From assembly GCA_964350245.1 (NCBI GenBank), contig CAYGJC010000007.1:28857-92856 (forward strand): a DNA stretch of 64,000 nucleotides, given 5' to 3'. The position numbers and the translations under genes are program-made. Shown one piece after another: positions 9,609 through 17,826 of the stretch (positions within the stretch are counted from its first letter, which is position 1; every line of letters starts with the position of its first letter). The notes beneath the pieces were generated by a model. It did not search any database. It saw nothing but the letters and a program-made list of their open reading frames with translations, and had not been told where the DNA came from. Source of the stretch: JAJACP01 sp964350245. Lineage in GTDB: Bacteria; Chlamydiota; Chlamydiia; Chlamydiales; JAAKFR01.

Positions 9609-12023
9609 TCAGTCAGTTTGTCCGACTTGCCAGGCGCCGACTTTCTGTTTTTCTGCTGTGTCAATTTCTGTCCATTTCCAATTTTTGACTTCAGGTAGAT
9701 CATCAAGAGTATCTTGAATACAATTGCGGTGATCAATCAGTTTCTTTTCAAACATCTCGACCAGATGCTCGATCTCACTTCGGAATCGTCTTTGCCTTTT
9801 GAGCGCTTCGATTGTTAGATGGAAGCGGCTCATCTGGTTGAGAACGACCATATCAAACGGCGTTGTGGTCGTTCCCTCTTCGATATACCCGCGCACGTGA
9901 AAACGTTCCTCTTCTGGACGGTTATGGATCACTTCATGAATCACGCGGGGATAGCCATGAAAGGCAAAAACCACGGGAACATGGTTCGTGAAGAGCGCTT
10001 CGAATTCAAGCTCGTCCATGCCGTGCGGGTGTTCTTTACGTGTATACAACTTCATCAAATCGACCACATTGACTACACGGACCCTCAGCTCAGGAAGATG
10101 TTTGCGTAGTAGCCATGCGGTTGCCATAATCTCAATGGTGGGCACGTCACCGGCTGCAGCGAGGACAATATCGGGTTCCTTGCCGTTGTCGCTAGAAGCG
10201 AACTCCCAAACTGAAGCGCCATGCGAGCAGTGTTCTCTTGCTTGCTTCATACTCAACCATTGCAACTGAGGCTGCTTTCCAGCAGTAATTAGGTTGACAT
10301 AGTTACGGCTTCTCAGGCAATGAGCCGCAACCGAAAGAAGACAGTTAGCATCCGGTGGAAAGTAGATGCGGGTGACAGAACTTTTCTTGGTGAGAACGGT
10401 ATCGATAAACCCGGGACCCTGATGGCTGTAACCGTTATGGTCATTGCGCCAGGCATGACTAGTAAGCAGGTAGTTTAGAGAGGCAATTGGCTCCCGCCAT
10501 TCGATTTCATTGCAGACTTTTAGCCACTTAGCGTGTTGATTCACCATGGAATCCACAATAGAGACAAAGGCCTCGTATGAGGCAAATATGCCATGTCTGC
10601 CGGTAAGAAGATACCCTTCTAGCCACCCCTCGCAGCAGTGTTCGCTAAGAACTTCCATGACCCTACCATCAGCAGAAACGTGGTCGTCGATATCGATGAT
10701 TTTCGCTGTACTACAGCGGTTTGTGGTGTCAAAAACGGCACCAAGACGATTCGAGTTGGTCTCATCAGGACAAAAGAGGCGGAAGTTTTTTTCATCCTGG
10801 TTACGGACGAAGACCTCTTTAAGAAACACACCTAGATGACGAGTTGCCTCTCCAGTAACAGCCCCTGGAGCTGGGACCTCGATTCCAAAATCTGCATAAT
10901 CGGGAAGCTCTAAATCAACGAGCAGCCGCCCTCCGTTGGCGAAAGGGGTTGCTCCCATCCGCTTCTCTCCTTTCGGAACCATGGCCCGTAGTTCCTCGAT
11001 CAAACGACCGTTTTTACCAAAGTGTTTTTCCGGATGGTAGCTCTTCATCCACTCTTCGAGCATTTTGAGGTGCTGAGGGTTGTCCTTAACATTGGCAAGA
11101 GGCACCTGGTGTGCGCGGAAAGTCCCTTCGACAGGCAGCCCGTCGACACTCTTAGGTCCCGTCCACCCTTTGGGCGTCCGCAGAATGATCATGGGCCAAC
11201 GAGGACGCGTTTTAAAGCCTTGTTCACGCGCCTTTGTCTGAATCGAGCGTATCTCCTTGTAACACTTGTCAAGAGTCCCCGCGAAGTCTTGGTGGACAGT
11301 TTTAGGATCATCGCCCTCAACAAGATATGGTTCATACCCATGCCCTTTAAAGAGGGCCATCAGCTCATCTTCTTCGATTCTAGCAAGCACGGTCGGCCCC
11401 GAAATTTTATAGCCGTTTAGATGTAGAATCGGCAAAACAGCCCCATCTCTTGCTGGGTTGAGGAATTTATTCCCTTTCCATCCTCCTTCAAGAGGTCCGG
11501 TTTCCGCTTCCCCATCTCCCACGACACAGGCGACAATCAGGTCGGGATTGTCAAAAGCGGCTCCATAAGCGTGCACAAGGGAGTAACCAAGCTCGCCCCC
11601 TTCGTGGATCGATCCCGGGGTTTGTGGACTCACATGACTCGGTACACCACCAGGAGTAGAAAACTGGCGGAATAACTGGCGGATTCCTTTTTCATCTTCC
11701 GGAACGTGCGGATAGATTTCCGAGTAAGTGCCCTCCATATAGACGTTGGAAATCAAAGCAGGCCCGCCATGCCCCGGTCCACAGACATAAAGAACATTCG
11801 CATTGTACGCTTTGATCAGGTGGTTTAAATGCACGTAGATCAGGTTGAGACCAGGAGAAGTTCCAAAATGACCCAGTAGGCGTGGTTTGATATGTTCCGC
11901 TTTGAGCGGCTCACGCAGAAGGGGATTCTCTTTGAGGTAGATCTGTCCAACTGAAAGAAAGTTCGCCGCCTCCCAGTACCTTTGGATTTTATCTAGTTGT
12001 TCATTTGTTAAGATATCTGCCAT
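9609..12023 (-). CDS. xfp: Xylulose-5-phosphate/fructose-6-phosphate phosphoketolase
   Basis: 804 residues from ATG 12023. Thiamine-diphosphate enzyme cleaving xylulose-5-P (and/or fructose-6-P) with phosphate to acetyl-phosphate plus glyceraldehyde-3-P (erythrose-4-P). Visible: GPGHGGPALISN, TPGGVPSHVSPQTPGS, and the ThDP-binding GDGEAETGPLEGGWKGNKF. The open frame extends to a TTG at 12044, but AAGGGAAGGGG directly precedes ATG 12023 (MADILTNEQ), which matches family N-termini. Second gene of the operon, 27 bases after the proton-ATPase stop. Full family length (~790-820). Acetyl-P could feed ATP synthesis by acetate kinase; no ackA or complete pta is in the window. Confidence 0.95.
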   Translation of the reverse strand: MADILTNEQLDKIQRYWEAANFLSVGQIYLKENPLLREPLKAEHIKPRLLGHFGTSPGLNLIYVHLNHLIKAYNANVLYVCGPGHGGPALISNVYMEGTYSEIYPHVPEDEKGIRQLFRQFSTPGGVPSHVSPQTPGSIHEGGELGYSLVHAYGAAFDNPDLIVACVVGDGEAETGPLEGGWKGNKFLNPARDGAVLPILHLNGYKISGPTVLARIEEDELMALFKGHGYEPYLVEGDDPKTVHQDFAGTLDKCYKEIRSIQTKAREQGFKTRPRWPMIILRTPKGWTGPKSVDGLPVEGTFRAHQVPLANVKDNPQHLKMLEEWMKSYHPEKHFGKNGRLIEELRAMVPKGEKRMGATPFANGGRLLVDLELPDYADFGIEVPAPGAVTGEATRHLGVFLKEVFVRNQDEKNFRLFCPDETNSNRLGAVFDTTNRCSTAKIIDIDDHVSADGRVMEVLSEHCCEGWLEGYLLTGRHGIFASYEAFVSIVDSMVNQHAKWLKVCNEIEWREPIASLNYLLTSHAWRNDHNGYSHQGPGFIDTVLTKKSSVTRIYFPPDANCLLSVAAHCLRSRNYVNLITAGKQPQLQWLSMKQAREHCSHGASVWEFASSDNGKEPDIVLAAAGDVPTIEIMATAWLLRKHLPELRVRVVNVVDLMKLYTRKEHPHGMDELEFEALFTNHVPVVFAFHGYPRVIHEVIHNRPEEERFHVRGYIEEGTTTTPFDMVVLNQMSRFHLTIEALKRQRRFRSEIEHLVEMFEKKLIDHRNCIQDTLDDLPEVKNWKWTEIDTAEKQKVGAWQVGQTD

Positions 12024-12050
12024 TTTCCCCTTCCCTTTGGTCAAAAATTA

Positions 12051-14600
12051 CTAACTATTAAGATCACCATGTTCCGTGAATCTCTTATGCATCAGATTCA
12101 GGTATTTTTTGTGATGGCTCGCCTTATAATCGATAAGAGAGTAGGTGAGCAATTTCACGCCATCCTGAATGAACATCCAAATGATATTATACGCCCATAC
12201 AAGCCCGATCACACTCCACTGGATCGCAGGAACAAACCAGCCGTATGCACAGATGAGCGCCGCAAAGATTTGCGTGCCCACAACAGCTGTAAACAGCTGC
12301 CAGGAAGGATGTGGTCGCTTAAAAAAGCACCCTCTTGCTCTTGTTAAAAACAACATCAGGTGACCCCCGGCTACAAGCTGAAGGAAGATGATGGTCTGAA
12401 GATGGGAAACATCGAGAGTCATCCACTGCTGCCATGCTGTGGTTTTCAGCCATACCATGCAAATCAGGAACAGTCCAAAAGTCTGTATAACTGCGGTGAC
12501 GCCAAAGACGGAGGCAATCGAGAGTAGGCGTCCCATTTGCCAGCGGATCGGTTCTTTTGGAATGTGAGTATTGTCATAGGCAATGGTCATGATGGGAATA
12601 TCATCCAACAGAGCAAGGAGGATGATCATGATCGGTGTCAGTGGCCGGTAGGACACTCCATTCACCATAGGAAAGAGCAACATAGTCAATACAACAAAGA
12701 ACATAATGTCAAAGGTCATCGCAATACGGTAAATGGTGTAGCTGACCATTCTCTCAAAGATGCGGCGCGCCTCTTTGATGGCTTGGATGATGACAGACAG
12801 TCCTGATCCGGTTAAGATCAGGTCAGCCGCTGCTCTTGCAGCATCCGTTGCCCCTGAAACAGCGATACCCGTGTCTGCTTGTTTCAATGCCGGCGCGTCA
12901 TTCACGCCATCTCCGGTCATCATCACCATATGGCCGAGCTTTTGTAAGGCGCGTAAAATGCCGTATTTATGTTCGGGATACACTTCTGCGAAACCATCAG
13001 CCTTTTCGATCGCTTTGGCCACTTGTGGATCCAGGTGTTTGACATCACTCCCATTTTTGAAAAATTCACTCGCTCTTCGGATAAGGGTACCCAGACCCAG
13101 CTTAGCCGAGATCTGGCGTGCGATGGCGACGTTATCTCCAGTGACCATTTTAACAGAAAGGCAATGCTCTTTTGCCTCCTTAATGGTTTGCTTAGAATCA
13201 TCACGCGGGGGATCAAAGAGAGGCACGAGTCCTAAAAATTCCCATGTATCAGCGGTTTTCACGGCAACGCCAAGAGTGCGGTATCCTTTAGAGGCCAGGT
13301 CATTAACCGTTTTTTCCGCGCGCGCATGGTCTTCTGTAGAAAGCGTGCACAGATCCATGATCACTTGTGGCGCTCCCTTCGTATAGCTTGTTGTTTTTCC
13401 GGACGCATCCCGAACAATGCTTTCAGTGCGTTTGTTCACAGGATCAAAAGGAATGAATTTCGTTTGTGTATATTGCGAGAGGACAGAAGGATCCGACAAT
13501 CCACTGATGACAGCCAGGTCGATTGGATCCTCATCCTCTTTGCTCGAAGAAAGAGCGGCAGCAAGGATGCAACTTTGCTCATCTTGCGCTTTAAAAAGGA
13601 TGGGATGATCGAGCGTCAGTTGGTTTTTTGTGAGCGTTCCGGTTTTGTCTGAACAGAGAATATCGACCCCTGCAAGCTCCTCGATTGCCTGCAGCCTGGA
13701 GACAATCGCTTTCTTTTTTGATAGCGCCAGCGCACCCAAAGCCATTGTGACAGAGAGAACGGCTGGCATGGCCACAGGAATCGAGGCGATGACTAAAATC
13801 AGGACAAACTGCGTCAGATCAAGCCACGGTTCACCGCGGTATAGTTCGACAATGATCAGCAGAATACTTAATGCTAACGCAGTGAAGATGAGAAAGTTTC
13901 CAATTTTCATCACAGCCTTTTGGAAGTGGGAGATTCCTCCGGCTTCCGAGACTAACTTTGCTGTGCGACCGAAGAATGTATTCGAACCGGTGGATGTGAC
14001 AAGAGCGATCATCTCTCCTTTCCGTACGATAGAGCCCGAATAGCCGACCTCTCCCACTGCTTTTGAGACCGGCAGAGACTCACCTGTGAGAGCAGACTGG
14101 TCAACGCTGGCATACTCTCCTTCCAAGAACTTGACATCAGCGGGAATGATATCTCCCAGGCGGATGCGGATGATATCACCGGGGACAAGGCCTGCAGCGT
14201 CGATGGTGTCCCACTTACCGTCACGCAGAGAACGGGCTTTAAGAGCCAGCCCCTTTTTCAATGCAGCGAGGGCGTTTGCGGCTTTGTGTTCCTCCCAAAA
14301 CCCGATCAGAGCATTAAAAACAAGCATCACCAAAATGATGATAAAATCATCCCAGCGCTTGGCGATGCCCGAGAGAATAGCGGCGGCTTCGATCATCCAT
14401 GGGATTGGCCCCCAAAAATAGCTGAAAAACTTAAGGATAGGACTTTCTTTTTTCTCTACCAGAGTATTGGGTCCATATACCTTGCATCTTTGTTCTGCCT
14501 CAGCAGTTGTTAGTCCCTCTTTTTCTGTTTTTAAAAGCTCTAATAGCTTTTCAGGAGGGCTATTTTTTGCCTCATCATCTGTGATTATAACTTTGTCCAT
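12051..14600 (-). CDS. P-type (P3A) plasma-membrane proton-exporting ATPase
   Basis: 849 residues. Pumps H+ out of the cell at the expense of ATP; the family is typical of plant, fungal and protist plasma membranes and occurs in scattered archaea and bacteria. Domains in order: N-terminal actuator with LTGES (171-175), helices M1-M4 with PVAMPAVLSVTMALGA (275-290), phosphorylation site CSDKTGTLTKNQ (Asp318), ATP-binding domain with KGAPQ, hinge MTGDGVNDAPALKQADTGIAV, then M5-M10 including LALLDDIPIMTIAYDN in M6. No metal-binding N-terminal domain, excluding Cu/Zn pumps; lacks the Ca/Na-pump ion-site pattern. First gene of the xfp-GH65-pgmB operon, so proton export is probably tied to fermentative sugar use. 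ATG at 14600 has no clear Shine-Dalgarno box. Confidence 0.88.
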   Translation of the reverse strand: MDKVIITDDEAKNSPPEKLLELLKTEKEGLTTAEAEQRCKVYGPNTLVEKKESPILKFFSYFWGPIPWMIEAAAILSGIAKRWDDFIIILVMLVFNALIGFWEEHKAANALAALKKGLALKARSLRDGKWDTIDAAGLVPGDIIRIRLGDIIPADVKFLEGEYASVDQSALTGESLPVSKAVGEVGYSGSIVRKGEMIALVTSTGSNTFFGRTAKLVSEAGGISHFQKAVMKIGNFLIFTALALSILLIIVELYRGEPWLDLTQFVLILVIASIPVAMPAVLSVTMALGALALSKKKAIVSRLQAIEELAGVDILCSDKTGTLTKNQLTLDHPILFKAQDEQSCILAAALSSSKEDEDPIDLAVISGLSDPSVLSQYTQTKFIPFDPVNKRTESIVRDASGKTTSYTKGAPQVIMDLCTLSTEDHARAEKTVNDLASKGYRTLGVAVKTADTWEFLGLVPLFDPPRDDSKQTIKEAKEHCLSVKMVTGDNVAIARQISAKLGLGTLIRRASEFFKNGSDVKHLDPQVAKAIEKADGFAEVYPEHKYGILRALQKLGHMVMMTGDGVNDAPALKQADTGIAVSGATDAARAAADLILTGSGLSVIIQAIKEARRIFERMVSYTIYRIAMTFDIMFFVVLTMLLFPMVNGVSYRPLTPIMIILLALLDDIPIMTIAYDNTHIPKEPIRWQMGRLLSIASVFGVTAVIQTFGLFLICMVWLKTTAWQQWMTLDVSHLQTIIFLQLVAGGHLMLFLTRARGCFFKRPHPSWQLFTAVVGTQIFAALICAYGWFVPAIQWSVIGLVWAYNIIWMFIQDGVKLLTYSLIDYKASHHKKYLNLMHKRFTEHGDLNS

Positions 14601-14673
14601 AAATCAGGAGTAAAACAATTTGTAGTATTATTTCAATTGTAAACACCAACCAGATGCATTATGTTCACGAATC

Positions 14674-15678
14674 ATGGGATGCTTCCTCATCGGAGTCACA
14701 GGAAAGGGTTACACGAAAAAGGGCGTAGCGCTGCTAGGCAGTGTGAGTGATGATCCCTATGACGTGCGTACATTTGTACGCTCAGAGCATCCACAAGGCC
14801 TTCTAGCCCATGTCGGGACCGAGCTTGTGGCAACAAGACCTCCTTCGTTTGAAGAAAGAGGATTTTTCTGCCAAGAGGGCGAGACATCAAGAGGAGTCAA
14901 TGCCGCAGGTTTAGCGTTTAACTCAGCTCTGCTTTTTGAAGATGAGACCCAACCGAAGATTCCCAATCCAGCCCCTTTTTCACGCTTGTCAAGACAGATA
15001 ATGGAGGAGTGTCACACTGTGCAAGAGGCCATTGCTCTGATCGGTCAAGCACCGGCAGTGCATCCTCCGTTTTCACTCCTTCTAGCTGATCGCTCAGGAG
15101 CAATCGCTCATCTTGAGGCAGGCGATTTTGGTGTTGAGGTTGTTCAGCAGTATAGTAAGGAAAAGCCCGGCGCTCTATTTGCCGTGAACTGCTATCAATC
15201 GGAAAGCAGACAACAGTTTAATCATCCACAGGCTCCGACAGACAATTCGACCAATAATAATGGACTGCGCCTACAACGAGGCAAAGAACTGTGTGAAAAA
15301 TGGAAGGGTGAAATCGATGTAGAGATTTTGGCAAAGATTCTCTCCGACCATACAAACAGAGAGCGAGATCCTTTGACAAATCCCTTGCTAGAGGCTTGGG
15401 GTTTTTCGATTTGCAATCACGGCACCAGAAAGAGTCATGATCCTAACACCCATCCGCTCCCCTGGGGTACAGTGAGCGCCGAGATTTTGGACCCTACTAC
15501 CAAAACACTTTTCTATTGCTATGGATGGCCATGTGGAGAGAAACCGGAGTTTGAGGATCAGCTTTACCAAGAAAAGTCGTGGGGCACCTTTCATCCCTTT
15601 ACAATCGACAAAGACGCTCGCCAACAAAAGCTCTTAACCAATCCAGAAGGAGCCATTTTACACCCAAAAGAGAGTTGA
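14674..15678 (+). CDS. Ntn hydrolase, acyltransferase/peptidase C45-like
   Basis: 334 residues. Begins MGCFLIGVTGKGYTKKG; Cys3 is the likely N-terminal nucleophile after removal of Met-Gly or autoprocessing. GVNAAGLAFNSALL (about 73-86) and LLLADRSGAIAHLEAG (about 130-145) match the four-layer Ntn fold of the acyl-CoA:6-aminopenicillanate acyltransferase (C45) / choloylglycine hydrolase superfamily, and SICNHG near residue 248 resembles the substrate-Asn segment. No signal peptide, so cytosolic, unlike the amidase at the window start. Divergent from the proton-ATPase gene. It acts on an unknown amide; peptidoglycan- or peptide-derived amides are possible. Superfamily likely, subfamily tentative. 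Confidence 0.6.
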   Translation: MGCFLIGVTGKGYTKKGVALLGSVSDDPYDVRTFVRSEHPQGLLAHVGTELVATRPPSFEERGFFCQEGETSRGVNAAGLAFNSALLFEDETQPKIPNPAPFSRLSRQIMEECHTVQEAIALIGQAPAVHPPFSLLLADRSGAIAHLEAGDFGVEVVQQYSKEKPGALFAVNCYQSESRQQFNHPQAPTDNSTNNNGLRLQRGKELCEKWKGEIDVEILAKILSDHTNRERDPLTNPLLEAWGFSICNHGTRKSHDPNTHPLPWGTVSAEILDPTTKTLFYCYGWPCGEKPEFEDQLYQEKSWGTFHPFTIDKDARQQKLLTNPEGAILHPKES

Positions 15679-15791
15679 CTTAAGAGTTCAGTGCGCCGCG
15701 CTTGGTAGCCATTTACATAGCGGAGAAATAGTTGATTTATCGACCTTTGTTTGCTATCGTTTCTGTCGTTAACCAACCCGTGAGAAGAGAA

Positions 15792-16343
15792 ATGTCTTTA
15801 GCACCGACTCAAGGAGGAGCAGCTGCAGCTAGTGGAGTCACCAGCTCTCCAAGCACGCAAAAGCTTTCCAAAAAACAGCTAGAAAAGAAGTGGGAGAGTC
15901 TGGCCGTGTGTGTCATAGAACGCGTTGCCTGGGAACTTTCTGATTGCAGAGAGGTACTTAATAGTAAAAAGCAGCTCTCGCCCGATCGGGAGTATACTGT
16001 TTTTGAAGGCTCCAGTTTTGATGGGCCTGTTGAACAAATTCTTGTTTTTGATCATCAGAAAATTAAAACAAAGTTTCCTTCGCCTCTAGATGCTTCTGAT
16101 ATAGAAAGGAAGCAAGTGACTAAATTGATTTCTATAGTTCTTGATATCATCAAGAATCACAAATATGCGCAATTTACATCCGAAGGTGTGTTTGCGATTA
16201 CAGCTTTAACAAACGCACAGAAAATAAGCAGTATTCAAGAATCCATTCTTTGCCAGAATCTTGCGTTAGAGTTAATTAGAAAAGAATCCAGGGATCATCC
16301 GGAATATTTTGATTCTCCGGCAGCTAGCTGTCTGGTGTTGTAA
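15792..16343 (+). CDS. Hypothetical cytosolic protein
   Basis: 183 residues from ATG 15792; a TTG at 15732 is in frame but lacks a ribosome site, whereas AGAAGAGA precedes 15792. The first ~30 residues are rich in Ser, Thr, Ala and Gly (MSLAPTQGGAAAASG, then TSSPSTQKLS), a composition common at the N-terminus of chlamydial type III secreted proteins; the rest is mixed alpha/beta without recognisable motifs, ending SCLVL. No membrane segment. I do not recognise the family. It sits downstream of the Ntn hydrolase on the same strand with a ~110-base gap, facing the truncated nuclease gene. Possible effector, by composition only. Confidence 0.5.
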   Translation: MSLAPTQGGAAAASGVTSSPSTQKLSKKQLEKKWESLAVCVIERVAWELSDCREVLNSKKQLSPDREYTVFEGSSFDGPVEQILVFDHQKIKTKFPSPLDASDIERKQVTKLISIVLDIIKNHKYAQFTSEGVFAITALTNAQKISSIQESILCQNLALELIRKESRDHPEYFDSPAASCLVL

Positions 16344-16499
16344 TTTTTCTACTGTCTTAGAGCTGTCTAGGTGGTCCTATTTTAATGGGGGGCACTCCAG
16401 TATGGAGAATAGTGTTATTGTTTCGCTTGATGAAAATGCAAGAAAGGGAACAAGCAGTATTTCGTACATAATTTTTCGCATATAACACTCTTAAAATCT

Positions 16500-17282
16500 T
16501 CAGTTGATATTTTCCAGCAGTTTTGCCATTTGTTCTGGAGATGGAAGCTCTTTTGCTAGCTCTTTGGGCAATTTCTTGACCAAATGATAAGAAGCGACGT
16601 TAATGGGTTTGTTAGCATCTTTAAGCGCATATTCGACCACAGTTTTCTTTTTGCTTTTACATAGAATAATTCCGATGGACGGGTTTTCTCCTTCGAGTCG
16701 CACCATGTCATCCAAGACAGCAAGGTAAAATTGCATTTTCCCTATATGTTCTGGGATGAATTCCGATACTTTCAGCTCAACGGCAATAAGAGATTTGAGA
16801 CGCCTATGATAAAAAAGGAGGTCTATGAAAAACTCTTGCCCTTCAATTTCAATGCGGTATTGAGAACCGAGGAAAGAAATAGAGGTGCCGACTTCGCGGA
16901 GAAACCCCTCGATATTGCGTACGATGGCTGTCTCCAGTTCTTGCTCACTGTGCTTGTCTGCAAGTTCTAAGAAATCTAGGGCGTATTCGTCTTTTGCAAC
17001 CAGAATAGCTTCGGGATAGAGGTTTGTTGGGAGCTTCTCTTTGAAATTGGATTGAGCCACCATTGTCCTTTCAAAAGTCCCTGTTTCTATGTGGTGAATC
17101 AGCACCCTATAGGTCCAGCCGTTTCTCTTGGACATTTTCATGTAAAATTCCCTTTCGATAGGGTCCTTACACTTAGATAAAATAGCTACATTATGGGACC
17201 AGCTAATTTGTGCAGACAGTGTCTGCAATTTTTCACTGTCCCTGTAGGAGGTGTATAAATCTCTCATTGTTTTTACAACCAC
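16500..17282 (-). CDS. YhcG/DUF1016-type PDDEXK nuclease, N-terminally truncated
   Basis: 260 residues matching the C-terminal two-thirds of YhcG-type proteins (usually ~340-380 residues). The end of the N-terminal helical domain is retained (LSAQISWSHNV), followed by the PDDEXK nuclease core: GSQYRIEIEGQEFFIDLLFYHRR provides the catalytic Asp, and LIAVELKVSEF the ExK pair; GIILCKSKK is the following conserved strand. About 90-110 N-terminal residues are missing: upstream of the first ATG the sequence becomes the tRNA-derived repeat array, so the gene is cut at that junction. YhcG proteins are often linked to mobile or restriction loci. No partner gene is present. May be an inactive remnant or a shortened active nuclease. 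Confidence 0.75.
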   Translation of the reverse strand: MVVKTMRDLYTSYRDSEKLQTLSAQISWSHNVAILSKCKDPIEREFYMKMSKRNGWTYRVLIHHIETGTFERTMVAQSNFKEKLPTNLYPEAILVAKDEYALDFLELADKHSEQELETAIVRNIEGFLREVGTSISFLGSQYRIEIEGQEFFIDLLFYHRRLKSLIAVELKVSEFIPEHIGKMQFYLAVLDDMVRLEGENPSIGIILCKSKKKTVVEYALKDANKPINVASYHLVKKLPKELAKELPSPEQMAKLLENIN

Positions 17283-17294
17283 GAATAATACAGC

Positions 17295-17724
17295 GGTTCT
17301 GTTCGAGAGAACTCCGGATGCTGGATTCGAACCATCACGAGGAGCACGGGTGCCAGTGGCACGCGAGCGGACGAAGTGACCAATGGTTCATTTTGATTTG
17401 AGACTGTTAATCTATTGGTCGCTGGTTCTGTTCGAGAGAACTCCGGATGCTGGATTCGAACCATCACGAGGAGCACGGNNNNNNNNNNNNNNNNNNNNNN
17501 NNNNNNNNNNNNNNNNNNNNNNNNNNNNNNNNNNNNNNNNNNNNNNNNNNNNNNNNNNNNNNNNNNNNNNNNNNNNNNGGTTCTGTTCGAGAGAACTCCG
17601 GATGCTGGATTCGAACCATCACGAGGAGCACGGGTGCCAGTGGCACGCGAGCGGACGAAGTGACCAATGGTTCATTTTGATTTGAGACTGTTAATCTATT
17701 GGTCGCTGGTTCTGTTCGAGAGAA
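17295..17724. repeat. 129-bp tandem repeat array built from tRNA-Asn fragments
   Basis: The unit starting GGTTCTGTTCGAGAGAAC recurs at 17295, 17424, 17579 and 17708; spacing is 129 bases for the first and last pairs. The 17424/17579 pair is separated by the N gap, and 17424-17478 equals 17579-17633. Each unit contains the last ~23 bases of the tRNA-Asn gene (same orientation as the intact gene), a palindrome GTGCCAGTGGCAC (e.g. 17350-17362), and a 27-base piece of the tRNA anticodon-to-T-arm in the opposite orientation (17402-17428, 17686-17712; one mismatch). The array ends in the intact tRNA-Asn and begins at the truncated YhcG gene. Open frames across it are meaningless. Looks like repeated recombination or integration at the tRNA. 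Confidence 0.85.
17479..17578. other. Assembly gap (100 N) inside the repeat array
   Basis: Exactly 100 N. The 55 bases before it (17424-17478) are identical to the 55 after it (17579-17633), so the contig ends overlap. The true number of 129-bp units here is unknown. Confidence 0.97.
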
Positions 17725-17796
17725 CTCCGGATGCTGGATTCGAACCAGCGACCAATGGATTAACAGTCCACTGCTCTACCGCTGAGCTAATCCGGA
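17725..17796 (-). tRNA. tRNA-Asn (anticodon GTT)
   Basis: 72 bases. Reading the minus strand: acceptor TCCGGAT pairs with ATCCGGA before discriminator G, D-arm TTAGCTCAGCGGTAGAGCA, anticodon loop CTGTTAA giving GTT (Asn), T-arm GCTGGTTCGAATCCAGC with the canonical TTCGAAT loop. CCA is not encoded. Full cloverleaf is intact, unlike the fragments in the neighbouring array. It lies just downstream of the AsmA-like gene on the same strand. Confidence 0.95.
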
Positions 17797-17826
17797 ATGA
17801 TGCCAAGATGGTAGAAAAACGCTTAA

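Noticed and set aside
12760..13386. 208-codon frame antisense to the proton-ATPase
   Set aside because: Shadow of a conserved gene; composition without domain.
17290..17340. tRNA-like 3' ends in the repeat array
   Set aside because: Only the last ~23 bases of tRNA-Asn are present, no full cloverleaf; not counted as tRNA genes.
17383..17685. Open frames spanning the first N gap, translating to repeats such as FERTPDAGFEPS
   Set aside because: They are translations of the tRNA-derived repeat and of N; no ribosome site or protein family.
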